From assembly GCA_028751875.1 (NCBI GenBank), contig CM054143.1, forward strand, positions 65,007,269 through 65,071,268: a stretch of 64,000 nt of DNA, written 5' to 3'. The first letter of the stretch is position 1, and each line of letters starts with the position of its first letter. The notes beneath the pieces were generated by a model. The model searched no databases. It saw only the letters and a list, made by a program, of their open reading frames with translations, and was not told the DNA's origin. The position numbers and the translations under genes were made by a program. Origin of the DNA: Rapana venosa (Eukaryota; Mollusca; Gastropoda; Neogastropoda; Muricidae). This document shows, in pieces, positions 44,325 to 54,530 of this stretch.

Positions 44325-44517
44325 ACGAGGAAATGGAAATAAGCACTTTTTTGTGCTTTTTTTTTTTTTAAATCCATTTCCCCGGGGGGAATTTCGGATT
44401 TTTTTTAAATTTTTTTTCCCTCTGTTTCCAAAGGCAACACAATTGGGCCCACCTTTTCCGGGAAAAACGGAACAGGATTTTAAAGAGTGCGCAAGATGTT
44501 TTTTCCCTGCGTTCGAA
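44325..44517 (-). mobile_element. S3 SINE 3' part, error-distorted
   Basis: GAGGAAATGGAAATAAGCAC at the tail, GAATTTCGGATT in place of the GTAAATTTTGTCATC block, and ACAGGATTTTAAAGAGTGCG / CAAGATGTT, the S3 mid-body. Confidence 0.6.
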
Positions 44518-44846
44518 CAAAAGGGGCCTAAAAGGGTTTTTAAAATTTCCAAACCAAAGTGTGGTTGGTTTGTGTGTGTGAGGGGTTGGGGTTTTGGGGT
44601 GTGGGGTTTTGTAGGTCCCTGCGTGGAGGGGGTGTGTGTGTATGTGTTTTGTGTTTTTTGGGTTGTGAGTGTGTGTGTGGGCACTTGTGTGTGAGTGTAA
44701 GGGGCGGATGAATTGCTATGAATTATTCATGAAGGAAGAATTCCAAAGACCTTGGCCTTTAGAAAACAGATAAACCCGAAACATGATAGGGTGCTTCCAC
44801 ACATCTGAAGTTCCAGTAGAAAAACAAAACAGTCCCTTATCAGTAC

Positions 44847-44849
<3 letters not shown>

Positions 44850-44900
<51 letters not shown>

Positions 44901-44945
44901 TAGTAGTAGTAGTTTCTGTTGTTGTTGTTGTTGTTGTTGTTGTTC
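44850..44945. repeat. Compound triplet array (AGC)n-(AGT)n-(TTG)n
   Basis: About 12 AGC, 9 AGT and 8 TTG triplets in succession with no break. Confidence 0.95.
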
Positions 44946-44953
44946 TTTATAGC

Positions 44954-45300
44954 AGACCTGACCTGACCCCACCCCAGTGACCTGACCTCACCCCAGTGAC
45001 CCCACCCCACCCCAACCCCAGAACCTGAAACCCCACCCCCCTGTACCTGACCCCACCCCAGTGACCTGACCTCTAACCCAGTGACCCCCCCCCCACCCCA
45101 GAGACCTGACCCCACCCCAGTGACCTGAAACCCCAAAACCCCCCATGACCTGACCCCACCCCATGACCCCCACCCCCACCTCCAAACCCCCGAGACCTGA
45201 CCCACCCCCCGTGAAACCCGACACCAACCCCAGTGACCTGACCTCACCCCATGACCCCACCTCCACCCCGAGGACCTGACCCACCCCAGTGACCCCCGCC
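44954..45300. repeat. GTGACCTGACCCCACCCCA minisatellite
   Basis: Irregular unit of 20-40 bp built from CAGTGACCTGACC and CCACCCC. TGACCT, the nuclear-receptor half-site (AGGTCA on the other strand), recurs through the array, often as TGACCTGACC. Confidence 0.85.
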
Positions 45301-45639
45301 CCCAGAACCGGAACCAGTGTACTGCCCCTCAAAAAGCCGCTGAACTGACCCCGGGCTTTCAGTGAACCCCCACCACCGCACCACGCCCACCAGGCCACCG
45401 ACCCCGCCCCAAACCAGGGCCTTGGGTTTTTGGTGGCTGAAACTCAGGTCATTCATTGGACAAAACTCCACCGCTAGCCACCCGACCACCCACCACTCTT
45501 TGGTAACACATCATCCCCAAAAAAGCCTTAATATAGGATACCCGAAAAACCCCGGGTAAACAAACCACTTCGCCTACGTCCCTTGTAAGGTAATACCATA
45601 AAACCCCCTTACAAAACATGGCAAATTGTGACATTGTAC

Positions 45640-45830
45640 ACCAACATACCCAGCATGCAGGCTGTGTCTTGACGGGCTCTGCCAGGTTTGGCTCATCCAG
45701 GACATGGCATGCTGCAGGGAAGTCCCAGTCTGGAGCCCCAATGACTCCCCAGGAAATCAATGACTCCTCAGGAAGTCAACAGCTGAAGAAGAGGGAGAAG
45801 CCAAGGAAAGAAACATCATGGTTGAAATCC
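45640..45830. repeat. Possible dispersed repeat
   Basis: Shares ACCCAGCATGCAG and ATGACTCCTC..GGAAGT-type blocks with 8278-8375. Too diverged to define ends. Confidence 0.3.
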
Positions 45831-46129
45831 AAAATATTTTATTTTTGTTCCGTTCATGTTTTTGGTTTGTTTGTTTATTTATTTATTTATTTATTTTGCA
45901 AGTTGTTTTTGAGATAAGCTCATTAAGTTCATCTCTGTCTTTTTGTATGTCTCCTGCAATTCCAGTTCTAACATTTGAACCCAGTCCTATTATAACTTGA
46001 TGCAACAGCCTTACAGTAATACTGATACTATAGCATAATTATATCAAAAGCATAATTATGCCGTGATAGGTGAGGCCAACAAAAATACCTGCTGCATATG
46101 CATTGTACAAGAAAACATAACAACAACAA

Positions 46130-46385
46130 CAAATGAGGAGAGGGAAGAAGACGAGAAGAGGAGCAAGAAGAAGAAGAAGAAGAAGAAGAAGAAGAGGAGG
46201 AGGAGAGGAAGGAGGAGGAGGAGGAAGAAGGAGGAGGAGAGGAGAAAAGAAGGAGGAGGAGAGAGAAGAAGAAGATAGAAGAAGAAGAAGGAAGAAGAAA
46301 AGAAGAAGAAAAGAAGAAGAAGAAGAAGAAGAAGAGAGGAGGAGGAGGAAGAGGAGGAGGAGAAGAAGAAGAAGAGGAGGAGAAT
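46130..46385. repeat. (GAA)n/(GAG)n purine array
   Basis: About 250 bp of GAA, GAG and GGA triplets. Confidence 0.95.
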
Positions 46386-46591
46386 GTTAGAAACATTATT
46401 GAGGCACTACATAACATGAAAAGATGTGCCTGTCCACACTAACTGAATAATAATTATGAGATCGAGAGCATGCAATCAAATGTGTAAATAAAGAATGACT
46501 TAGCACTTGTCTTCAAAAGTCAGTGTACTGTCTAGTTTTGAAAAGACCAGAACTAAAGCACAGATCACAGAAAAATGAAGCTATGGCAGGC

Positions 46592-46601
46592 ACACACACA
46601 C

Positions 46602-46635
<34 letters not shown>

Positions 46636-46759
46636 GCACACACAGACACACTCTCTCTTTCTGTGCACATATGAACATAAATACACACACCACACAAATA
46701 CATAGACATGGTGTGCAAAATGCTCATAAGGAAAGAATTTTCTGATATGTTTCTCTAGC

Positions 46760-46811
<52 letters not shown>

Positions 46812-46832
46812 CACACACACACACACACACAG
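46592..46832. repeat. (CA)n microsatellites
   Basis: CA arrays at 46592-46640 and 46758-46832. Confidence 0.95.
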
Positions 46833-46849
46833 TGCATAATTATAACCTC

Positions 46850-47690
46850 AATTACAATCAAACTGTTTCAAACTTTTTCAGTTCCATGCAGCTGCTGAGC
46901 CTGTTATCTATAACTTTGATGATTAGATAATAGATTATGATATAGTCATGAGCATGCACACACACAACATTCAAACCCACATGTTAGAAAGTATTACAAA
47001 ACATATCAACAATCTCAACCAAAAGCTATAGAAGATACCTGTACATACAAAACTCATTAAGTAGATAATCCAGTTTACATTATAAGACACTTAATACTAG
47101 ATGATGGCAACAAAACGGATTGAGAATGTAAGAGTGAACATAAATAAACAGAACAAAACTTAATGAAAGACATACACATGGAAACAAGAACAAAAAGGTA
47201 AAACACCAGGCGAGGACACTGAATAAAATCAGACAATAGAATGGGATGACTTTCATCCTATAATTATTGTAAAACCCAAAAGCGTTGTCAGTTATTACTG
47301 TAAGCAAAGTATACACCAATTATGGCCTCCATTCAAAATATTGGGTGGGACTGTCTTCAATCTGATAAGCTCCTAGAGTCACAATCTTATTGTCTAAAAA
47401 ATATATTTGTTTAAAATGCTCTGAAGTCAGAATGTGGCTGCCTATATAGCGAGGTATTGGAGTCCCTTGAAGAATTGACAGAAAACAAAATCATGCCAGG
47501 AGACAAAGATTAAAAACAGTGGGAAAGAAGACAGGAATAGAAAGTACAACACCCTCTTCCCTCTCTCCCCACCCCCCTCCCTCCCCAAACATACTCTTAA
47601 TTCTTCACCTTCACCTATCCCATAGTCTAGCAGACCTTTGGGGCATCACTGAAATATTTTAAAATTAACACAGCTTACTCACACATAGCC
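46850..47690. other. AT-rich stretch; one short S2 fragment
   Basis: Only TGAAGTCAGAATGTGGCTGC (about 47421-47445) is recognised, an S2 3' piece. No exon seen. Confidence 0.45.
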
Positions 47691-47711
47691 AAAGCAAAAG
47701 GCCCCAAAGCG

Positions 47712-47890
47712 GGAGATAAGACATATAAAGCCGGATCAGGGGTCACAGAAGAAGCTGCAGGAAGGAAGGAGAGACAGCAAAACCAGGCCCCCATCAACCC
47801 CGTGTCCAGTTTTGCCTGCAGCAACTGTGGCAGAGACTGCCATGCAGGGATTGGTGTGCTGAGAGAGCCACTGACCACTCCAGACCTTGC
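47712..47890 (+). pseudogene. LINE ORF2 C-terminal zinc-knuckle remnant
   Basis: The plus-strand frame reads GDKTYKAGSGVTEEAAGRKE, RQQNQAPINPVSSF, then ACSNCGRDCHAGIGVL. FxCxxCGRxCxSRIGLxSH is the usual C-terminal Cys/His motif of a common invertebrate LINE group. Here the final His is lost. It is followed directly by an S3 SINE on the opposite strand. Confidence 0.7.
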
Positions 47891-47930
47891 TACACACACC
47901 ACTGATGTGGCCAAAAGAAGCCACAAGTTT

Positions 47931-48126
47931 TATTCATGTGGGTGAGATGTTCAGAGTGCGTGAACATAGGGAATCTTGGTTTACAGTCTCATCGGAAGGA
48001 TTTTCAGGGAGTGGAGTCCGTACTGATGTAAACTCCAGGGAAAAAAAATTCCCTTGCATGGGTGCCTCTGTGGAGGACCAATCCCAGGACATCAGATCAC
48101 AAGTGCAACAGTCTAAACCACTAGGC

Positions 48127-48142
<16 letters not shown>
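47931..48142 (-). mobile_element. tRNA-derived SINE, family S3, head half
   Basis: Minus strand: TAGCCTAGTGGTTTAGACTG (A box), a B-box relic GGGATTGGTCC, GTTTACATCAGTACGGACTC and GATGAGACTGTAAAC. A poly-C run (48130-48160 on plus) precedes the head. A separate S3 tail in plus orientation lies at 48245-48315. Confidence 0.7.
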
Positions 48143-48159
<17 letters not shown>

Positions 48160-48160
48160 A
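48130..48160. repeat. Poly-C tract
   Basis: About 31 consecutive C. Confidence 0.9.
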
Positions 48161-48592
48161 TAAAAGATAGAACATCCCCTCCACAAGAAACAAACCCCAA
48201 TTTTTCCCCCCAGTGGTGATTGGTTATAGCATAAGCATCCTTAATATAACTGCGATGTAAAAAAGACACATAAGTACTTATTCCATATCCTCGATATAAA
48301 AGAATAAATAAAATTTACAAAACCTTGAAAGATAAACGTTTCAATAATCTATGGGTTAAATTTATGAACTCCTATTCATCAGTTGAATGATTGATAGATG
48401 GACAGAGGAATTGACATGAAATAAATAAGGCTAGGCAGCAGTATTATAAATACACAGTATAATTATAACACTTCTTCATTAATTAAATGAATCCGGGTGA
48501 AGGTGGTACTAAGGCAGACAGGGCTATACAGCAATGGTGGCTTCACTGGTGTGCCCGTCACCGGTTCTGTCGTGGGCTGGTACACTCCGTCA

Positions 48593-49195
48593 GGGTTGGC
48601 TTCAATGATTGGACACTGCAACATGTCAGTCATGTTGGCTTCAATGATTGGACGCTGCAACATGTCAGCCATGTTGCTTCAATGATTGGACATTGCAACA
48701 GTCAGTCATATTGGCTTCAATGATTGGACGCGCAACATGTCAGCCAATGTTGGCTTCAATGATTGGACGCTGCAACATGTCAGATCATGTTGGCTTCAAT
48801 GATTGGACGCTGCAACATGTCAGTCATGTTGGCTTCAATGATTGGACGCTGCAACATGTCAGTCATGTTGGCTTCAATGATTGGAACCTGCAACATGTCA
48901 GCCATGTTGGCTTCAATGATTGGACGCTGCAACATGTCATCATGTTGGCTTCAATGATTGGACGCTGCAACATGTCAGTCATGTTGGCTTCAATGATTGG
49001 ACGCTGCAAACATGTCAGCCATGTTGGCTTCAATGATTGGACGCTGCAACATGTCAGCCATGTTGGCTTCAATGAATGGACGCTGCAACATGTCAGCCAT
49101 GTTGGCTTCAATGATTGGACGCTGCAACATGTCAGCCATGTTGGCTTCAATTTTGGACGCTGCAACATGTCAGTCATGTTGGCTTCAATGATCGA
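48593..49195. repeat. 39-bp minisatellite, about 15 units
   Basis: The unit contains TTGGCTTCAATGATTGGACG and CTGCAACATGTCAGTCATG. The 39-bp period keeps one frame open as a 13-residue repeat (MLASMIGRCNMSA), an artefact. ATTGG, the reverse of a CCAAT box, recurs in most units. Single-base indels occur in several. Confidence 0.95.
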
Positions 49196-49272
49196 ACACA
49201 CAGACACACGCACACACACAAACATATGTACCATCCTTCAGTCTTGAAGACTATGGAGTTAGGCTGAGGGTT

Positions 49273-49725
49273 TTAATTCTTGTACAGCGTGGGGTGTGGC
49301 TGGCCAGTCCCACACGGCAATGACAGACAGTGCCTATGGCAGAGGCACAGATGAATAAAGTCTAACAATGCTGGTCTGTCTGCCTGGCTGCAGCCTTTCT
49401 TCTCCTTCTCTTTGCCTCGTGCTGCTGAGTAAGTGTTTTCTTCAAACTTGGAGAGATCTTTCTGCACAGTCTGTCTCCAGGCTGACTGTTCCAGGGCTGT
49501 TGCTTCCCAGTTGTTCTGGTCGATGTTCAGGGCTTTAAAGTTCTCTTCTTGCACACGTCTTTGAATCGCAGCTGTGGTCTGCCTGTGGAAGTTTTCTCTG
49601 CATAAGTTCTCCATAGAAGAGGCTTTAGGAATTTCGTCGTCGTCCATGCCTACGACATGGCCGAGCCAGCGCAGACCTCTCTGTTTCAGCAGCGTGTACA
49701 TGCTGGTGCATCCAGCCTTACCCAG
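49273..49725 (-). pseudogene. LINE ORF2 C-terminal remnant, long open frame
   Basis: The minus strand encodes TLLKQRGLRWLGHVVGMDDD and EIPKASSMENLC, a QEENFKALNIDQNNWE segment, EQSAWRQTVQKDLSKFEENT and a degraded Cys/His end (LCLCHRHCLSL). This is the C-terminal region of the LINE group that also left the zinc-knuckle piece at 47712-47890. The frame is open for about 150 codons, but RT blocks are absent. Confidence 0.8.
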
Positions 49726-50042
49726 CACACACACACACACACACACACAAACACCACCACCAACCCCCCTGAACTATCAACAATCAAATTAACCATTTTA
49801 TTTTATCCATAAATAAACACACATGAAAAAAAACGAACCACTGAACGTTACCCTGTCAATTCATCATGGCTTAAAATGATAATTCAGGTTTTTCATGGAA
49901 AATTTCTGAAACAACTACAATAAACCACACCCCACATCAATCACAAAATCCCAACTTTGATACTGAAAAAACCCAAAAAACCCAAACAACCACCCAACCT
50001 CTGCCTTTCTTGGGATTTCAGCTTTCCCGTGGCAGTCAAGTT

Positions 50043-50212
50043 GGCGAGCCGACGATGAGGGGGAAGAGGATGGTGGGACGATGACAGCGATGACCACCTC
50101 CCCTACGTCAGTAGACGTGGTCAGAACATCGCCGCATTGTTGTATCGTCGCAGGCCAAGGCATGTCGATGCAGCGACCGTTGTCACAGGCGAACTCCCCC
50201 TTGCGCACTCCC
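50043..50212 (-). pseudogene. LDL-receptor class A motif plus hydrophobic segment, broken by indels
   Basis: Minus strand: a possible acceptor (AATCTTTCTGAG, intron end 50213) precedes GAG TGC, then after a one-base slip KGEFACDNGRCIDMPW in frame. This fits LDLa, C-x5-F-x-C-x-N-G-x-C-I-x3-W, with six residues between the first two Cys. The acidic half (CDD, CGD, SD) can be read only across two further slips. Next come VVIAVIV and, after one more slip, TILFPLIVG, a hydrophobic run long enough for a membrane span. LDLa modules bind calcium and ligand outside the cell. Either the gene is dead or the assembly has dropped bases. See the CUB pieces upstream. Confidence 0.5.
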
Positions 50213-50411
50213 CTCAGAAAGATTCAGTGCGTGCTTTTAGTGGGGTTTGGGGGGGGTTGGGGTTCGTTTGTGTGTTAAACCCTTTTCCCATTTCTTATGA
50301 TAAAAATTTTATAGGAACATTTGATGGGAATTCTATTATAACCCATTGTGATGACACTCCTTTTTGCTTTAAACCGAGCTAGCTACAGCTAGCTAGCAGC
50401 TACAAAAAGAC

Positions 50412-50615
50412 AAAGACAGACAGACAACAGACAGACAGACAGACAGACAGATAGGTAATAGATGAATTAAGATGGGTAGAAGATAGATAGAAGAGGATGA
50501 GATTTAAAAATGATGGATAGAGGCGGTAAAGATAGATGGATAGATAGTAGTAGATGGATAAAATGGTAGATAATGGGTAGTAGATGGATGATAGAGGGGG
50601 GAGAAAGAGAGAGAG

Positions 50616-50648
<33 letters not shown>

Positions 50649-50845
50649 GAAACAGAACAGACAGACGACAGACGACAGACGACAGAAACAGGGGAAAAAG
50701 AGAGAGAGAAAAAGAGAGAGAGGAGAGAGAGAGGGAAAAGAGAGAAAAGAGAGAGAGAGAAGAGAAAAGAAAGAGAGAGGAGAGGGGAGAGGAAAGGAGA
50801 GAAGAGAAAAGAGAGAGAGAGAGAGAGAGAGAGGATTGACAACAG
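50412..50845. repeat. (GACA)n, (GATA/GATG)n and (GA)n arrays
   Basis: Tetranucleotide array at 50412-50455, GATA/GATG-rich DNA to 50590, then a long GA array with AAGAG and GACA breaks to 50833. Confidence 0.9.
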
Positions 50846-51000
50846 CTGGTTTCTGTCTCAGTGTCTGCATACAAAACCGTTAAATCTTAAAAAACACTGA
50901 TTTAAAAGGGCCCAACGCGCGCGCGCACGCCACACACACACACACCCACACACCCCGCACACACACACACAGAAGGTTATCCCAAAAAAAAGATAAAGAT

Positions 51001-51266
51001 GTCCCAAAAACCCTATAACGTAAGGGGCGAGGCTTCAGAGACCTCACTTCTCTAAGCCAGCATGTAGGGCGGCGCCCACTCCTCTCCCTCATTGCTTTAC
51101 CTCCCTGCCCCAAAAGATCCAGGTACCCATTTACATAGGTGAACGGGGGGACTGACTGAAGCCAAGGGCGTACAAACGGTCACCCTCCAATGGTAACCAG
51201 CTCGATGCTGCTTAACCTTAACTGGGGAAAAGCGAGTGCTCTGACCACTGAGCTATCCTGTCCCCA
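51001..51266 (-). mobile_element. tRNA/5S hybrid SINE, family S1, near full length
   Basis: Minus strand head GGGGACAGGATAGCTCAGTG, TTAAGGTTAAGCAGCATCGA and the full body with several single-base losses. Confidence 0.8.
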
Positions 51267-51283
51267 CTAAATATATAAATTTA

Positions 51284-51372
51284 CTTTCCGGAAAGCGGTA
51301 AGATGAGGCAGAAACCAGTGCCATCTGCTATGGTGTTGCTGTCATAGTGAAGAAATAACGATCGCTCTTTCC
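51284..51372 (-). pseudogene. CUB-domain C-terminal half, copy 2
   Basis: The minus strand reads SDRYFF, then across a one-base slip YDSNTIADGTGFCLI, another slip and TAFRK. This is the end of a CUB domain (F.SD....GTGF.L.FTAF). The other copy at 51561-51702 has FDSNTKRGRAGFYLVFTAFR: the core is conserved and the loop differs, which is what two CUB paralogues look like. The 5' half is cut off by an AATAC array. Confidence 0.5.
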
Positions 51373-51374
51373 TA

Positions 51375-51540
51375 TACAATACAATACAATACAACACAGC
51401 ACAGCACAACACAACACAGCACAATAAAACACAGCATAATACATCACCTAGGATACCTCACAACACCCAACAACACAACACAAAAACAACATAATACACC
51501 AAAGACAACGCAGCACAACACAACAGGCCAGGCCAGGCCA
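51375..51540. repeat. AATAC/ACAAC pentanucleotide array and GGCCA repeats
   Basis: ACAAT, ACAGC and ACAAC pentamers, then GGCCAGGCCAGGCCAG and related units to 51560. Confidence 0.9.
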
Positions 51541-51560
51541 GAACAGGCCAAAACAGGCCA

Positions 51561-51702
51561 GCCTCCTTCCCCGAAAGGCGGTGAAGACGAGGTAGAAGCC
51601 TGCCCGTCCTCTTTTGGTGTTGCTGTCGAAGTGCAGAAAACAGGGATCGTCCTTGTGAGGTCACAGGCCCGGGCTTTCTTGCCGCACACTTTGGGCTCCA
51701 GA
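51561..51702 (-). pseudogene. CUB-domain exon, copy 1, one-base slip inside
   Basis: Acceptor GTGTCTTCAG (intron end 51703) opens EPKVCGKKARACDLTRTIPV in one frame. After a single-base slip the sequence continues LHFDSNTKRGRAG, then FYLVFTAFRG. CUB domains end with a xxCG motif, then a strand, F.SD loop and GF.L.FTAF, as seen here in order. CUB modules are extracellular beta-sandwich binding domains. No donor follows directly, so the exon end is unknown. With copy 2 and the LDLa piece downstream on the same strand, a CUB-CUB-LDLa-membrane protein is suggested. Confidence 0.55.
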
Positions 51703-51794
51703 CTGAAGACACCGTTATTCTTTTTTAATTTAATTTAATTTAAATTCTTTATATCGAGGATATTTATTATTTAATTTTAATTTTTATTTAATTT

Positions 51795-52166
51795 ATACCA
51801 TTTAAAGTCACAGATTTCCCTGCGTGAAATCGGCGCTCTCCCCCGGGGAGCGCTTTCGCCCACAAGAGCAGCGCCACCTTTTTTTTTTTTTATAGGTCTG
51901 CAACTGTATTTGTTCCCCCTATCAGATGGGCTTTTTCTAAGAATTTTTGCCAAGGACAACTCTCTTGTTGCCGTGGGTTCTTTTACGTGCCTGAAAATTT
52001 GTGTGCACACGGGACTCGGTTATCGCTCACCGAAGACTACGCCCAGACCACCACTCATGGTCTATGATGGGAAAATTTCGGCCCAAAACGGGATACGAAC
52101 CACGCCACCACCCGCCCCCGACTTTTCGCATTCTAGAACAGGCGCGTTTCTCTAGACCCACCGATC
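51795..52166 (-). mobile_element. tRNA-derived SINE, family S4, near full length
   Basis: Plus-strand blocks CCACAAGAGCAGCGCCACCT, GCCAAGGACAACTCTCTTGT, GTGTGCACACGGGACTC, CAGACCACCACTCATGGTCT and GGGATACGAACCACGCC (B-box relic). The head end GTGGGTCTAGAGAAACGCGC reads on the minus strand. An S3 SINE in the same orientation follows 13 bp away. Confidence 0.75.
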
Positions 52167-52179
52167 CATAGATAATGGA

Positions 52180-52483
52180 ATTAGGCACTAATGTCTCTTT
52201 TAACATCCAGTCCCCGTGTGTTTGCGGTTTTTGTAAATTCTGGCATCTGTTCCCAACCCGACACACTTTGGCCTACTCTTACGAAAAGCGGAAACAGGAT
52301 TTAACGAGTGCGCAAGATGTTCTGCGTGCGTTCGCACACGGGAACTGGGTTTTTATAGTCTCATCCGAAGGACTTTTGGGAAAGTGGAGTCTGCACTGAT
52401 GTTAACTCCAAGGGAACAGGAATCGAACCGTATGTCAGATTGCGAGCGCCCAAAGTTCTAACCACTAGGCTATCCCGTCCCCC
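52180..52483 (-). mobile_element. tRNA-derived SINE, family S3, best full-length copy
   Basis: Minus strand: GGGACGGGATAGCCTAGTGG (A box), GGTTCGATTCC (B box), GTTAACATCAGTGCAGACTC, CGGATGAGACTATAAA, ACATCTTGCGCACTCGTTAA, AAGAGTAGGCCAAAGTGTG, AGAATTTACAAAAACCGCAA and the tail ATTAGTGCCTAATTCCATTA. Confidence 0.85.
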
Positions 52484-52509
52484 AAATTGATGTTTTTTTC
52501 ATGTTGTTG

Positions 52510-52664
52510 TTGTTATTAAATTTATGTTGTTGTTGGTTGCTGTTGATGTGGTGGTGGTGGGGGTGGGTGAAGGATGGTGGTGTTTTTTGCTATTTCTGTT
52601 ATTGTAGCTGTTGTTGTTTTTGGCGCGGGGGAGGAGGAGGAGTGGTGGTGGTGGTGGTGGTGGC

Positions 52665-52705
<41 letters not shown>

Positions 52706-53012
52706 CGTGGCGTGCGTGCGTGCGTGTGGGGCGTGCTGCTGCGTGTGTGTGTGTGTGTGTGGTGTGGTGTGGGTGGTGTGTGTGTGTGTGTGTTATCTTC
52801 AGTTTTAAAGTCTAATTCACATTTTGCGATTTTAGATTACGTGTGGGTGTGTGTGTGTGTAAAGTGATGTGTGTGGTGTGTGTGTGTGTGTGTGGAGGAG
52901 AGAAGGAGAGAAAAGAGGAGAGCAGAGAGAGAGAGAGAAGAGAGAGAGGGGAGAAGAGAGAGAGAAGAGAAGAGAGAGAGAGAGAGAGAAAAGAGAGAGA
53001 GAGAGAAAGTGG
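52510..53012. repeat. TTG/GGT-rich, (GT)n and (GA)n arrays
   Basis: TGTTGT/GTGG-rich DNA to 52665, GT/GC array 52666-52795, a second GT array 52845-52895 and GA array 52896-53008. Confidence 0.9.
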
Positions 53013-53154
53013 TGTGTGTGTGTTCGTGCGTGCGTGAGTGCGTGCGCGACGAACAACCAACCAACCAACTAGCCAACCCAACTGACAAATCCCATCCTTA
53101 ATTTTATTCCTCAACCAGTTCATGCCAACCTTATAATGTATTGGTGAACAAAGC

Positions 53155-53905
53155 AAAAACACACACACACACACACACACACCACACAACACACACACAC
53201 CCACCAAACCAAACACAACACACAACACACACACATACAACACCAAAACAACACAACACAACACACACACACCACAACACACAAACAACAACAACACCAC
53301 ACACACCCCACCACAACACCACACACACCACATACACACACACACACCCTACAACACAAACACACAACAAACACCACAACACACACACACACACACACAC
53401 AAAACCCCCACAAACACAACACACACCACACACAACACCACACACACAAAACAACACACACAACATCAACCACAACAACAACAAACACCACATGCAACAC
53501 ACAACACAACACACACCCCAACACAACACACCACACACACAACACAAAACACAAAACACAAACAACACACACACACAAACACACACACACACACCCACAA
53601 ACACACACAACAACACACAAAAAAAAAAAAAGAAAAACACACACACAACACACACACACACACACACAAACAAACCACACACACACAACACACAACACAT
53701 AAAAACACACACAACACAACACACACCACAATACACACACACCAACACACACATACCACACACACACACCACACACAACACAACACACACACACACACAC
53801 AAGACACACACACAAAAACAAAAGACACACACCACAACACACACACACCCACACACACACCACAACATGCACAACACCACCAACACACACACACACACCA
53901 CCTTC
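53155..53905. repeat. AC-rich degenerate array
   Basis: About 750 bp almost wholly A and C with ACAC and ACCACA units, leading to the assembly gap. Very long open frames on both strands are artefacts. Confidence 0.95.
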
Positions 53906-53985
53906 CACAAGCTGGTTTGTTCGAAGCCCCCCCACACGAAACCAAGTATAACGACAAGACAACAAACCCCAAAACCCCCCCCCCC

Positions 53986-54485
53986 NNNNNNNNNNNNNNN
54001 NNNNNNNNNNNNNNNNNNNNNNNNNNNNNNNNNNNNNNNNNNNNNNNNNNNNNNNNNNNNNNNNNNNNNNNNNNNNNNNNNNNNNNNNNNNNNNNNNNNN
54101 NNNNNNNNNNNNNNNNNNNNNNNNNNNNNNNNNNNNNNNNNNNNNNNNNNNNNNNNNNNNNNNNNNNNNNNNNNNNNNNNNNNNNNNNNNNNNNNNNNNN
54201 NNNNNNNNNNNNNNNNNNNNNNNNNNNNNNNNNNNNNNNNNNNNNNNNNNNNNNNNNNNNNNNNNNNNNNNNNNNNNNNNNNNNNNNNNNNNNNNNNNNN
54301 NNNNNNNNNNNNNNNNNNNNNNNNNNNNNNNNNNNNNNNNNNNNNNNNNNNNNNNNNNNNNNNNNNNNNNNNNNNNNNNNNNNNNNNNNNNNNNNNNNNN
54401 NNNNNNNNNNNNNNNNNNNNNNNNNNNNNNNNNNNNNNNNNNNNNNNNNNNNNNNNNNNNNNNNNNNNNNNNNNNNNNNNNNNNN
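53986..54485. other. Assembly gap, exactly 500 N
   Basis: A round number of Ns suggests a scaffolding placeholder of unknown true size. It lies between two unrelated tandem arrays. Confidence 0.98.
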
Positions 54486-54530
54486 AAAAAAAGGTAAAAA
54501 AAACAAAGACTAGGATATAGGATTTGGTTT

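Larger units (their letters stand above)
36240..44700. other. Low-quality segment with inflated homopolymers
   Basis: From about 36.24 kb the sequence changes character: runs of 3-10 identical bases replace normal sequence (GGGG, CCCC, AAAAAA, TTTTTT), yet known motifs remain readable underneath (RT blocks, S3 SINEs, CA arrays). This looks like unpolished or low-coverage long-read sequence and not biological composition. ORFs here are unreliable, including those with long Phe, Pro, Lys or Gly runs. Confidence 0.8.
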
